Of a DNA stretch of 64,000 nucleotides, positions 51,460-60,097 are shown one piece after another. Both the position numbers and the translations under genes were made by a program. Origin of the DNA: JAMHWF01 sp964371405 (GTDB taxonomy: Bacteria > Pseudomonadota > Gammaproteobacteria > Burkholderiales > Burkholderiaceae_C). The stretch's first letter is position 1; every line of letters begins with the position of its first letter. Under the pieces are notes generated by a model. It saw only the letters and a list, made by a program, of their open reading frames with translations. It did no database searches and had not been told where the DNA came from. The DNA lies in the NCBI GenBank assembly GCA_964371405.1, contig CAYJLV010000001.1, forward strand, positions 1 to 64,000, given 5' to 3'.

Positions 51460-52662
51460 ATGGACATGCAGCGCTTCTCGATCAAGGGACGGGTCCTCAG
51501 CGTCGATGATCCGCTGCTGCAGGATGCGTTGGCGCAAGTCCACGACACTCCCGAACGACCTCGGTGTCTATGCGTCGCGGGCGGCATCGAGATGTATGTC
51601 TCCCGCCTTCGGCAGTTCGTCGTCAAGCGCATGCCGGAGACCGGCCATAGGCACCACCCCGGCTGCCCCTCGTACGAGCCGGACCCGGCGCTGTCAGGGT
51701 TGGGTGAACTGGTGGGCGACGCGGTTCGCGAGTCCGACGTCGGCGCCATCGAACTGTCCGTGGACTTTCCTTGGACGCGATCCCCAGGCCACGGTGGGTC
51801 ACGCTCGGGCGTCGACTTGCCCGGCGATGTGGAGGTGGCACGACATCGCATCAGCTTGCGTGGCCTGATCCACTTCCTGTTCGAGCGCGCGGGATTCAAC
51901 CGGTGGACGCCTGCGATGGAGGGCAAGCGCAACCAGGGCGTGCTCCACAAATACCTGACCGCGGCCGCACATGAGGTGATTGCGAAGGGCATTCCACTGG
52001 CGGAACGGCTGTACGTGCCAGAGCCTTTCAACGAAGCGACGCACCTGGCGATGGCACAGCGGCGCCGCGTGAAGCTCGACATCCTGCGACCCGTCGAGGG
52101 CCGCAGTCCGCTGGCCATCGTTCTCGGAGAGTTCAAGGCCGTCGAGTCCACTTCCTCGGGCCACCGAGTCTGGATTCGCCACATGCCCGATGCGCCTCTG
52201 CTGGTGGACAGCAAGACATGGAAGCGGATCGAGAAGGTGTTCGCTCCATTGTTCGAGGCGCGAGACGCAGACACGGGGTGCCGGGTGCACCTCGTGATGG
52301 CCGCGCTGATTCGTGCGCGCCGGGAGCACACCTACGAGATCGACGCGGCCAGCCTGGTGCTGACCAACGAGCACTGGATTCCGCTGGAGGGCGTGCACGA
52401 ACTGCCGCTGGTGCAGTCGCTGATCGAGCAACGGCGGCGTTTCGTCAAGCCCTTGCGCTATGACGCTCAGGGTGTGGCGCGGTTTCCGAACGCGCTGCTA
52501 CTGGACGTGGGCGCAACGCCGGTGCCATTGCATGTCTTCAGCCCCTTCATGACCGCCAGGGACCGGGAGATCAAGGAAGCCGCCCTGCGTGCCTGCGATC
52601 ATGGCTGGGTCTGGCCGGCGGACGCATCCGTCATGCCGGCGCTGCCGCTTGCAAGTCCGTGA
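51460..52662 (+). CDS. DUF1173 protein
   Basis: 400 residues with the characteristic start RPRCLCVAGGIEMYVSRLRQFVVKRMPETGHRHHPGCPSYEP: two Cys, a Gly-Met turn, and H-x-P-G-C. Other stretches (AGFNRWTPAMEGKRNQGVLHKYLTAAA, LGEFKAVE) fit DUF1173. The family is common on ICEs and plasmids, and conserved Cys/His suggest metal binding; no activity is known. It lies on the same strand between the integrase-like gene and the RDF-like gene. Confidence 0.88.
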   Translation: MDMQRFSIKGRVLSVDDPLLQDALAQVHDTPERPRCLCVAGGIEMYVSRLRQFVVKRMPETGHRHHPGCPSYEPDPALSGLGELVGDAVRESDVGAIELSVDFPWTRSPGHGGSRSGVDLPGDVEVARHRISLRGLIHFLFERAGFNRWTPAMEGKRNQGVLHKYLTAAAHEVIAKGIPLAERLYVPEPFNEATHLAMAQRRRVKLDILRPVEGRSPLAIVLGEFKAVESTSSGHRVWIRHMPDAPLLVDSKTWKRIEKVFAPLFEARDADTGCRVHLVMAALIRARREHTYEIDAASLVLTNEHWIPLEGVHELPLVQSLIEQRRRFVKPLRYDAQGVARFPNALLLDVGATPVPLHVFSPFMTARDREIKEAALRACDHGWVWPADASVMPALPLASP

Positions 52663-52740
52663 TTCGCGCCCTTGACGCGGTCCGTTCGCGCGAGAGCATG
52701 TTTTGTCGAGATGTCTCGACACGCATGAAGGAGCGCAATC

Positions 52741-54009
52741 ATGGCGAATGCCATCGTGACCATCCACGGCGGGCCGATGGCCCCCGCCACGTTGCTAGGC
52801 CCCTCGGCGGCTCGCATCCCCACGGCTGGCAAGATCAGGGCCGGCATCAAGGTGCTGTCGCGCGCCGCGGCCGAACAGCCGCGCGCCCGCGAAATTTACG
52901 ACCAGGGCGTGGCCGCCGGTGAGTCGTTCGACCAGATCGAGAAGGCACTGGTCGAAGCATTGCCCAAGCTCAAGACGCCGCTGATCCCGCGCAACGTGGC
53001 TTGGTTCACGGTGCGAGGTCAGGACTTCGCGAACCCGGCGCTCGCGGCGCAGTTGCTGGACGCGCACGGCGAGGATCGGGGCGAGGGCCGTCGGCTGTAT
53101 CGCTTCCCGGTAGTCTTCCCCTCGGACCACTGGCAGACCGTGATGCCACACGAACTGGCCGCCTGGGGTGCCAACGAGAAGCGCTTCTGGTCAGAGTACT
53201 CGGCCGATGGTCGCGTGCGGCATTGCCACTGCCATGCACCGGTGCCGCTGGTCGACAACGGCAAGCGCGCCATCCGGTTGTTCGGCGGCCGCAAGACGAT
53301 GCTGCGGCAGGAGAACGGTGGCGTGTGCGAGCCGGAAACCTGCCACGAGTACCAGACGAAGCAGTGCAATCTGAACGGACGCTTCCTGTTCTTCGTGCCC
53401 GGCATCCGCTCGATCAGCGCCTTCGAGTTGCACACCAACAGCTTCTACGCGATGAATGCCGCGATTCAGAAGTTCGAGACCATCGGCTTCCTGCGCGGCG
53501 GACGAATCTCCGGCTTCCTTGATCGGCAGCGAACGCCGTTCTACCTGAGCAAGCGGCTGATGGAGGTCAGCCACATCGACGAACAGGGCAAGGCAGTGCG
53601 CGTGCCGCAATGGATCATCGAACTGGAAGCGCCGGTCGATGTATCGGCGCTTCTGCGCGGTCCGGAAGACGACGATGCCGCCATCGTTCAGGGTGAGTTC
53701 GCGAGCCAGGTGCTCGAAGGCGTCAAGCCAGCAGTTGACGGCTCAGGCGTCGCCGACCGCGTGGCGGACTCCGAGCCGGTGTCAACCGGGGAGGGCGGAG
53801 AGCCGACGCTCGACAAGGTGATCGCTCGCGCTGGCGCCATCGGCCTGAGCGCGGAGGTTTACCTGGCCTACACCGACCGTCGATGGGGCAGCGGCTGGAA
53901 GCTCAATCGGCAGGGCCGCCGCCGGGCCTGGGACGAACTGGAGCGATATCGAAACGACCCGCAGGGCTACGTCGACAAGGTCGAGAGCGAAATGAAGGTG
54001 GTGTCATGA
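52741..54009 (+). CDS. RDF (Gp3)-like metal-binding protein
   Basis: 422 residues. A Cys/His cluster (RHCHCHAPV, GGVCEPETCHEYQTKQC) is followed by GRFLFFVPGIRSISAFELHTNSFYAMNAAIQKFETI, the arrangement of Gp3-type recombination directionality factors and of ICE proteins usually annotated as hydrolase or metal binding. In phage phiC31 and relatives, Gp3 binds a serine integrase and reverses integration; here the only recombinase-like gene is tyrosine-type, so the function may have changed. GAAGGAGCGCAATC precedes ATG. Stop and next start overlap (ATGA). Confidence 0.7.
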   Translation: MANAIVTIHGGPMAPATLLGPSAARIPTAGKIRAGIKVLSRAAAEQPRAREIYDQGVAAGESFDQIEKALVEALPKLKTPLIPRNVAWFTVRGQDFANPALAAQLLDAHGEDRGEGRRLYRFPVVFPSDHWQTVMPHELAAWGANEKRFWSEYSADGRVRHCHCHAPVPLVDNGKRAIRLFGGRKTMLRQENGGVCEPETCHEYQTKQCNLNGRFLFFVPGIRSISAFELHTNSFYAMNAAIQKFETIGFLRGGRISGFLDRQRTPFYLSKRLMEVSHIDEQGKAVRVPQWIIELEAPVDVSALLRGPEDDDAAIVQGEFASQVLEGVKPAVDGSGVADRVADSEPVSTGEGGEPTLDKVIARAGAIGLSAEVYLAYTDRRWGSGWKLNRQGRRRAWDELERYRNDPQGYVDKVESEMKVVS

Positions 54010-55325
54010 CTACCCCAACCTCGATCCGGGTGGCACACTTTTCCGACTTGCACTACGGTCCGAAGAATCTGGCCGAGGCCGACCGCTGCTTCGGCGACGC
54101 CATCGATCAGGCGATCCGACTGAACGCTCAGGCGGCGGTCATTTCCGGCGACGCCACCGATCACGCGATGGACCTGCACGCACCGGCCGCCGCCGCGCTG
54201 GCCGCGCAGGTTCGGCGGCTGGCCGATCACTGCCCGGTGCTGATGCTGCAAGGCACGTACTCACACGAACCACCGGGAACGCTCGCGATCTTCCGGTTGC
54301 TCGGCGGACGCTATGCCGTGCATGTGGCGGATCGCATCCAGCAGGTGGGCCTGACGGCCGATCGCAGCTGGGCCGCATACGACGGCTGGCGCTTCGATCA
54401 AGTGCCAGCGGGCTTGCTCGCCTTGTTCACCTGCGTGCCCACCGTGAACAAGGCGGTCGTCGCGGCGGCGGTCGGTGCTGGCGCAGCGGCGCAGGCCGTG
54501 GGTGAGCAACTGGCCGACCTGTTGCAGGGGTTCGCGCCGATCCATCGCGCCGCCCGCGCACTCGGCATGCCGACCATCGGCGTGTCGCACGGGACCGTCT
54601 TCGGTTGCGTGTCCGAGCACGGCGTTCCCATGGCGGGTTTCGACCACGAGTTCACCGCCGGCAGCCTGTTCGCCGCAGAGGCGCAGGCGTTCCTGCTGGG
54701 TCACATCCACCGGCACCAGTCGTGGCAATGCGACGGCGGGGCGGGCCGGCAGCGCATCGCCTACCCCGGCTCCATCGGGCGTTTCCACTACGGGGAAGAA
54801 GGCTACAAGGGCTTCCTGCTCTGGCAGGTCGATGCGCATGGCGCGCGATGTTCGTTGCACCCGACACCTGCGCGTCGCACCGTGGACATCACATTCGAGG
54901 GCAGACCGGCGCTCGATGCACTGCGGACCGCTGTCGCGCAGCAGGACATCGCGGGTGCCTTCATCCGGGTTCGCTGGACGATTGCCGAAGAAGACCGCCA
55001 TGAGGTCGACCGTGCGGCGATCATGAACGTGCTGGCCGGCGCCACCGAGGTCAAGCTCGAGGGGCGCATCGTGCCGGTGGTGCGCACCCGCGCGGCGGGC
55101 ATCGCACAGGCCCACAGCCTCGTCGAGAAGGTGAAGACCTGGGCGGAGGTCACCGCGTGCCAGCCAGCCCCCTTGCTGGCCTGCCTGGAGGCCTTGTCGA
55201 CCTGCTCCGTCGAGTCCATCGCCGCCAGCGTGCTGGGCCGACGGGACGTAGGCCCACCGTCAGCATCGGGCTCATCCTCTGCCGGTCTGGCCGGCGTGTC
55301 GAACGAGCCGATGTTGTCGAGCTGA
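54006..55325 (+). CDS. SbcD/Mre11-like metallophosphoesterase
   Basis: 439 residues. Mre11-type nuclease motifs in the N-terminal 240 residues: HFSDLHYGPKN (D-x-H), SGDATDHAM (GD), MLQGTYSHE (replacing the usual GNHD, so weaker), VSHGT and LLGHIHRHQ (GH-x-H). The Mre11 GNHD motif reading Q-G-T-Y-S-H is a notable deviation. It starts inside the RDF-like stop (ATGA) and is followed 81 bp later by the SbcC-like ATPase, so the pair should act as a complex that processes DNA ends. Confidence 0.85.
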   Translation: MTTPTSIRVAHFSDLHYGPKNLAEADRCFGDAIDQAIRLNAQAAVISGDATDHAMDLHAPAAAALAAQVRRLADHCPVLMLQGTYSHEPPGTLAIFRLLGGRYAVHVADRIQQVGLTADRSWAAYDGWRFDQVPAGLLALFTCVPTVNKAVVAAAVGAGAAAQAVGEQLADLLQGFAPIHRAARALGMPTIGVSHGTVFGCVSEHGVPMAGFDHEFTAGSLFAAEAQAFLLGHIHRHQSWQCDGGAGRQRIAYPGSIGRFHYGEEGYKGFLLWQVDAHGARCSLHPTPARRTVDITFEGRPALDALRTAVAQQDIAGAFIRVRWTIAEEDRHEVDRAAIMNVLAGATEVKLEGRIVPVVRTRAAGIAQAHSLVEKVKTWAEVTACQPAPLLACLEALSTCSVESIAASVLGRRDVGPPSASGSSSAGLAGVSNEPMLSS

Positions 55326-55406
55326 ACCTCTCGATCCGGAACCGTGATCTTGCAAGGCCGATTCGGCGCGGGAGACTGGCCCTGACGCAGCACCTGGAGA
55401 CCACCG

Positions 55407-57950
55407 ATGCAAGTTCTTTCATTGACCCTCAAGGGGTTCCGCGGTATCCGCGACGGACTGCGTCGCGACACGCTGACGCTGGACTTCGAAGCGCTGGCGG
55501 GCGACGCTGCACTGGTGGCCATCGTCGGCGGCAACGGCCGCGGCAAGACCACGCTGATGGACAACATGCACCCATACCTGACGATGCCCTCGCGTGCCAC
55601 GGCAGCGGGTCCGGGCGGTTTCGCGTACTACGACCATGTGTGTCTCCCCGAAAGCGAGAAGGACCTGGTCTGGACGCACGACGGCGTGCGCTACCGGTCG
55701 CAAGTGGTGATTCGGTCGGGAACACGTCGCCGCACGGAAGCCTTCCTGTTCGAGCAGTCGGGCTCGGCCTGGCGCCCGCTGCAATTGCCCGACGGCACCG
55801 TCTCGGACGGCAAGGTGGACACCTACACCCGCTGTGTCGAAGCCGTGTGCGGCAGCGCGGACACGTTTTTCACGTCGGTGTTCTCGGCGCAGGGCAAACG
55901 GCAACTGAGCCACTACCGCAACGCGGAGATCAAGACACTGCTGGCCGATCTGCTGGGGCAGGAGGAAATCCGGGCCCTGGGCCAGAAAGCCGGCGAAGTT
56001 GCACGCACCTTGAAGACCGGGTTGGCGAGTGTTCGCCAGGAATTGGCCGGGCTCGACGACGAAAGCCGGCGCATCGGCGACGAACGACGCCGTGTGGAGG
56101 GCGCGGGGACGCGCATCGCACGAGCATTGGCCGCGCGCGCCGCTGCCGATGCGGCACGGGACACCGCGCGTACCCTCCAGGCGCGATTGGTGGCCGAACG
56201 TGAACAGACGCTGGCGACGCAGGCACAGCGCCGGCGACTGACGGACGAACGGCAGGCAGCCATCGAGGCTGGCGCGCAGGGCATGGCTGCGCTGGACACG
56301 CAGGATCGGCAGGAGCAGGAGCGCATGACGGGCCTGGGACAGCGGATCGCCGAGCGCGTCGCCCAGGGGCGCAAGCGGCGTGACACGTTGGAGAAGCGGC
56401 GCCAGGAGCAATTGCGGGTGCTGGTCGCTGCACCCGCCGTCCTGCGGGCGGCAAGGGTGCTGCCGAGATCGCAACGTGTTCTGTCGGCCCGGACAGACGG
56501 GGTGGGCCATTGGCGCCAGCAGGTGCAGCAATGGACGCAGTGCGTCAGCGCGCGGACCGCTGCACAAGTGCGACTGGTGCAGATCGAGCGCGAGGCAGGT
56601 CAGGCGGTGCTCAGAACCGAGGAACTGGCCCGGCGTTTTGGACTGACCGGCGAGGTACCGTGCGCAGGAAGCGATCTGCAGGGCCGCTGCAAGCTGTTGG
56701 CAGACGCTCACGAGGCCCATGCGTTGGTGCCGAGCGCGCAAGCCGAGATTCACCGGCTGGCCGTCGAAAAGCGCGGCGTGCAGAGTCAGCTGGATCAGAG
56801 CGAAACGATGTCGCAGGCGCTGGCGCATGCCCCGGGCGAATGCGCCAGGGCTGAGCGACAAGAGACGCTGGCCCGTGACCGCGTGTCGCGGTTGGCAATG
56901 CTGGCGGCACGCACTGATGAAATCGACCGTGCACGTGCCGAGGTGGCCGCTGTGGAGCGGGAACTGGCCACACTGGCCACCACCGTGTCCGCTGATGAAG
57001 GCCCGGAAGAGCGGTCGGAACGCGCACGGATTTCGGCGTCGCGTGAGCAGATTGCGGTACGCCGCCAGCAGCAGGCCGAGCAGACCCGCGAGCGCGTGGG
57101 CCGACTGGACGCGGCGTTGACTGCGTTGCCCGCGCCGTTTGCGGAACAGGCACTGGTGGCGGCGAACGACTCGGTCGCGCGTGCCACGACCGCGCTGAGC
57201 GCTGCCGAACAGGCCCATCTGCTGGCCGTCAGGGATGGGCAATCGTTGGAGGCCGCGACACGACAACTGGCCGGCGTTGCAGACCGACGGGCGGAGGTCG
57301 CGGCACGACTGGCCCGCGTCGAGTCGGCATTGGGCGGGTGGACACTCTTCGCACGCTGCATGAGCAACGACGGGCTGATCGCCCTGGCGATCGACGATGC
57401 CGGTCCCGCGTTGTCCGGGCTGGCCAACGACCTGCTGCTGGCCTGCTACGGGCCGCGCTTCACGGTGTCGATCCACACGCTCGTCGAGACCGGCAAGGGG
57501 GACCAGAAAGAGGGCTTCGACATCGTCGTGCACGATGGTGATTCCGGGGACAGCAAGAGCGTGAGCCTGATGAGCGGCGGCGAGCGAGTGTGGATCAACG
57601 AATGCCTGACCCGCGCGGTGGCGTTGTACCTCGCGCGGCATTCAGGTCGCCGCTACGGCACGCTGTTCTCGGACGAAGCCGACGGCGCGCTCGATGCAGA
57701 CCGCAAGCGCATGTTCATGGCGATGAAGCGGGAGGTGCTGCGGCTGGGCGGCTACGAGCGCGAGTTCTTCGTGTCCCAGACGCCCGAACTGACGGCGATG
57801 GCGGACGCGGTGATCGACATGGAGGCGCTGGTGGAATCAGTGACCACACCTGTTGGGGCATGGTCACTCGATCCACTCACTGCCGACAGTCAGGACGACG
57901 ACAGTCCCACCACCTCGGCCCAGCGCCAGGGCGGGACGTCCAGGCCGTAG
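55407..57950 (+). CDS. SbcC/Rad50-like ATPase with C-x8-C hook
   Basis: 847 residues. Walker A GGNGRGKTT (about residues 38-46), long coiled coils (about 170-380 and 470-620), ABC signature LMSGGERVW and Walker B TLFSDEADGALD near the end. The zinc-hook place, in the middle of the protein, reads C419-AGSDLQGR-C428, a C-x8-C instead of the usual C-x2-C. It is about 200 residues shorter than E. coli SbcC. GGAGACCACCG precedes ATG. Mobile-element SbcCD could cleave hairpins or protect or degrade DNA; that is inference. The 3' end overlaps the convergent gene by 61 bp. Confidence 0.88.
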   Translation: MQVLSLTLKGFRGIRDGLRRDTLTLDFEALAGDAALVAIVGGNGRGKTTLMDNMHPYLTMPSRATAAGPGGFAYYDHVCLPESEKDLVWTHDGVRYRSQVVIRSGTRRRTEAFLFEQSGSAWRPLQLPDGTVSDGKVDTYTRCVEAVCGSADTFFTSVFSAQGKRQLSHYRNAEIKTLLADLLGQEEIRALGQKAGEVARTLKTGLASVRQELAGLDDESRRIGDERRRVEGAGTRIARALAARAAADAARDTARTLQARLVAEREQTLATQAQRRRLTDERQAAIEAGAQGMAALDTQDRQEQERMTGLGQRIAERVAQGRKRRDTLEKRRQEQLRVLVAAPAVLRAARVLPRSQRVLSARTDGVGHWRQQVQQWTQCVSARTAAQVRLVQIEREAGQAVLRTEELARRFGLTGEVPCAGSDLQGRCKLLADAHEAHALVPSAQAEIHRLAVEKRGVQSQLDQSETMSQALAHAPGECARAERQETLARDRVSRLAMLAARTDEIDRARAEVAAVERELATLATTVSADEGPEERSERARISASREQIAVRRQQQAEQTRERVGRLDAALTALPAPFAEQALVAANDSVARATTALSAAEQAHLLAVRDGQSLEAATRQLAGVADRRAEVAARLARVESALGGWTLFARCMSNDGLIALAIDDAGPALSGLANDLLLACYGPRFTVSIHTLVETGKGDQKEGFDIVVHDGDSGDSKSVSLMSGGERVWINECLTRAVALYLARHSGRRYGTLFSDEADGALDADRKRMFMAMKREVLRLGGYEREFFVSQTPELTAMADAVIDMEALVESVTTPVGAWSLDPLTADSQDDDSPTTSAQRQGGTSRP

Positions 57951-58426
57951 CGATCAATCAGTCTGAAGAAATCCGGCCAGCGGGCGGTGGCGAATTCGGC
58001 AGAAGCTTCGTCCTCTCCGTACCGCTTCTCGATCCGGTAGCCATGGCCGGCGGAATCGAGTTCGGTCAGCACGGGGTGGTTCGGACCCACGCGAAGCCGA
58101 GCCCGCCAGTGGCCGTGCGCCAGACACTCCGGACCATCGAGCAGCGCGCGGATGCGCCGCACATAGGCTTCCGGCGTGCAGCGTCGCCCGTTCGGTTGCA
58201 GGCTCCCGCCTTCGCATGCGCCTGCCACGCGAACGGCTTGACGCAGCACCTGCACGCGGCTGCCGATCATGCCGACGTTCCAGCTGCGCGAACGCTTGCC
58301 GGTTCTTGCGTCGCAGACGTTGTTGTCACCGCCTTCGATGGCGATCACGAAGCGATCGTCGGTCATGCCGAGCGAGGCCGCGGACACATGGAATGCAGTC
58401 CATTGGTATTCGAGTCGGTGGCTCAT
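57890..58426 (-). CDS. Unknown backbone protein (178 aa)
   Basis: 178 residues, soluble, with several Trp and Arg (EYQWTAFHVSAASLG, SWNVGMIGSRVQVLRQAV, PPWRWAEVVGL). No family recognised. The start overlaps the stop of the upstream gene (TGATG), so translation is coupled. The 3' end overlaps sbcC by 61 bp on the other strand, which argues for real selection at the end of one of them but gives no function. Confidence 0.65.
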   Translation of the reverse strand: MSHRLEYQWTAFHVSAASLGMTDDRFVIAIEGGDNNVCDARTGKRSRSWNVGMIGSRVQVLRQAVRVAGACEGGSLQPNGRRCTPEAYVRRIRALLDGPECLAHGHWRARLRVGPNHPVLTELDSAGHGYRIEKRYGEDEASAEFATARWPDFFRLIDRYGLDVPPWRWAEVVGLSSS

Positions 58427-59109
58427 CAGGCGGCCTCCGCGAACAGCGTGGGTTGAACAGGCGGTGCGGGTGCACCTTCTTCCGTGGGCATCAGTTGCAG
58501 CTCAATCCTTGCGGCGTCACCCAGATCGGCGGCGAACACGAAGGACTCCAGGTAGAAGGCGTCACGCGGCGCCGTGGGCTCGCGCAGGTCGACCACCAAC
58601 TCGAAGGCCCGGTGGCCCTCCCGATATCGCATCCGGGATGCGTACCGCGACTCGAGATCGTCGAACCGCTCGAAGGGCGATGAACTCCAGGAACTGCGTT
58701 GCCCCCGCAGCGGTGCCAGTGGCGCGTCGAACACGGCAACTGCGTAAACGCCGAATTGGCTTGCGAACTGTGTCGCCGACAACGGGCGGCCGAGGGTGCG
58801 TCGCCACTGCGCCAGATAGTTCTCCGGGGTCACGAGACGTCCGTCGACGCGCAGTCCGCCATCGACGGTTCGCATCGCGCGGTCCTGGCACAGGAGGTCG
58901 AGGACCTCGTAACGTGCCAGGAAGGGCAGGCACCGACGTTGACTGCCCAGCACTTGCGCGGTCGTGTCGTTCGACGGATGAAGGGTCCACGCGACCGCGA
59001 CGTAGCGCGGATCACAGTAGATCGTCGTGTCGTCGGGCAAAAGGATTGCGGCCTGCTGAATTTCGTTGTCCGGCAGCAGGGGTGCTTGCCGGAAGTCCGC
59101 TGGTTGCAT
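58426..59109 (-). CDS. Unknown backbone protein (227 aa)
   Basis: 227 residues from ATG 59109 with GGAGACCCAC upstream. Soluble, with several aromatic and acidic segments (TTIYCDPRYVAVAWTL, GVYAVAVFDAPLAPLRG, RAFELVVDLREP) and a disordered C-terminus. No family recognised. It is coupled to the 178-residue protein by overlap and separated from the 59163-59525 gene by an 11-bp-stem hairpin in the leader. Confidence 0.68.
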   Translation of the reverse strand: MQPADFRQAPLLPDNEIQQAAILLPDDTTIYCDPRYVAVAWTLHPSNDTTAQVLGSQRRCLPFLARYEVLDLLCQDRAMRTVDGGLRVDGRLVTPENYLAQWRRTLGRPLSATQFASQFGVYAVAVFDAPLAPLRGQRSSWSSSPFERFDDLESRYASRMRYREGHRAFELVVDLREPTAPRDAFYLESFVFAADLGDAARIELQLMPTEEGAPAPPVQPTLFAEAA

Positions 59110-59128
59110 GTGGGTCTCCAAAATGAGG

Positions 59129-59161
59129 GCAGGGCGTCGGCCATTCGGCACGACGCCCTGC
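59129..59161 (-). repeat. Perfect 11-bp leader hairpin
   Basis: GCAGGGCGTCG (59129-59139) and CGACGCCCTGC (59151-59161), loop of 11 bases, between two minus-strand genes. No T-tract, so it is not a classic terminator. Confidence 0.75.
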
Positions 59162-59162
59162 G

Positions 59163-59525
59163 TCAGGGGTGCCACCTTGCGGTGGCGGTGGGTGACTCAG
59201 CCGGCCAGGACGGTCGGCGGTCGGCCGGTGTGGTGCTCGACCACGCGGTTGCCGGCCTCGTTTTTTGGTCCAGGCGCACTGCTTTCAGCAGGCTGTCCGG
59301 AACGACGATGCCGAGTCGAGCGAGTTGACCGGTGACGGTCGCCACGTCGGTCCAGTCGCGCCACGGTTCGTGCACGCTGGCGTACAGCACGTCCTCCTCG
59401 GCATCGTGATCGCCGTCGTGCGCCGTCAGCACTTGCAGGAACACCTCATGCAGCGGCCGGTCGTAGCCGGCCACGACGAGCACATCCCTGGCGCCGCAAC
59501 GTGCCTGCGCATGGTGGCGGCTCAT
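59163..59525 (-). CDS. Unknown small backbone protein (120 aa)
   Basis: 120 residues. HHAQARCGARDVLVVAGYDRPLHEVFLQVLTAHDGD is the better conserved-looking part; the C-terminal 30 residues are Pro/Ser/Thr-rich and disordered. ATG 59525 overlaps the stop of the upstream gene. No family recognised. Confidence 0.6.
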   Translation of the reverse strand: MSRHHAQARCGARDVLVVAGYDRPLHEVFLQVLTAHDGDHDAEEDVLYASVHEPWRDWTDVATVTGQLARLGIVVPDSLLKAVRLDQKTRPATAWSSTTPADRRPSWPAESPTATARWHP

Positions 59526-59830
59526 CACCCGGCTCCCGGGTCGTTGAACACGGTGAGCCCGTCGATGACGGCCGCGTGGGCATCGAACTTGAGCCAGACC
59601 ACGCCGGCGTGTTCGGCCAGTTCGAAGATGGCGGCCAGGTCGGTCTCGGCCGGGATGTCGTAGCGCGGTGCCCCGACGTAGACGAAACCACCGTCATCGG
59701 TCGGGTACGCATTGACCGACAACTCGTCGGCGACCAGTTTGCGGCGTGTCGCCGCAGACAGGTGCGAAACGGACAGGGCAGCCAGCGGCTCGGCCTGCTC
59801 CAGCAGGCGGGCCACGGTGGATTCATCCAT
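59525..59830 (-). CDS. DUF5983-like small protein
   Basis: 101 residues. The second half IPAETDLAAIFELAEHAGVVWLKFDAHAAVIDGLTVFND resembles DUF5983 proteins, small mobile-element proteins with no known role. AAGGAGCCCGCC precedes ATG 59830. It overlaps the zinc-ribbon gene at its start and the 120-residue gene at its stop, forming a tightly packed run. Confidence 0.6.
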   Translation of the reverse strand: MDESTVARLLEQAEPLAALSVSHLSAATRRKLVADELSVNAYPTDDGGFVYVGAPRYDIPAETDLAAIFELAEHAGVVWLKFDAHAAVIDGLTVFNDPGAG

Positions 59831-60002
59831 GGCGGGCTCCTTGTTTCTCGCGCGACGGCGCGGGCCTCACCGGGCTGCGGCACGGACGACTGAAGTCCAT
59901 GCCGCAGTCCCTGCAACGGAACCAGCGCAGGCGCCCGAGACGGCCAAGCAACGAACCCTGTCCAGGGCAGAGCGGACAGGAGGTCGCGGCAGATGTAAAC
60001 AT
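59823..60002 (-). CDS. Small zinc-ribbon protein (59 aa)
   Basis: 59 residues starting at ATG 60002 with AAGGAGAGAAT upstream. Two CxxC pairs (CPLCPGQG, CRDCGMDFSRPC) separated by about 18 residues form a zinc ribbon; the tail is Arg-rich, suggesting nucleic-acid binding. It overlaps the DUF5983-like gene start by 8 bp. Too short for most ORF filters, but the motif and RBS support it. Confidence 0.7.
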   Translation of the reverse strand: MFTSAATSCPLCPGQGSLLGRLGRLRWFRCRDCGMDFSRPCRSPVRPAPSREKQGARHG

Positions 60003-60026
60003 ATTCTCTCCTTCGCAAGTTGGGAA

Positions 60027-60055
60027 GGGGCACCGCCCGACGGGCGGAGTGCCCC
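60027..60055 (-). repeat. Leader hairpin before zinc-ribbon gene
   Basis: GGGGCAC-C-GCCC...GGGC-GGA-GTGCCCC (60027-60033, 60035-60038, 60042-60045, 60049-60055) in the leader between the RadC-like stop and the zinc-ribbon gene start; compound stem, no T-tract. Confidence 0.65.
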
Positions 60056-60097
60056 GAGAGGGTGACAAGCGAGACAACTCAATGCGCCAACGCCTGG

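Noticed and set aside
55419..57641. 740-residue minus-strand ORF opposite the SbcC-like gene
   Set aside because: Shadow ORF; the plus strand has Walker A, signature and Walker B in order.
57558..58456. Plus-strand ORF around 57,590-58,456
   Set aside because: Overlaps the end of the SbcC-like gene in another frame and the 178-residue gene on the other strand, without a start signal.
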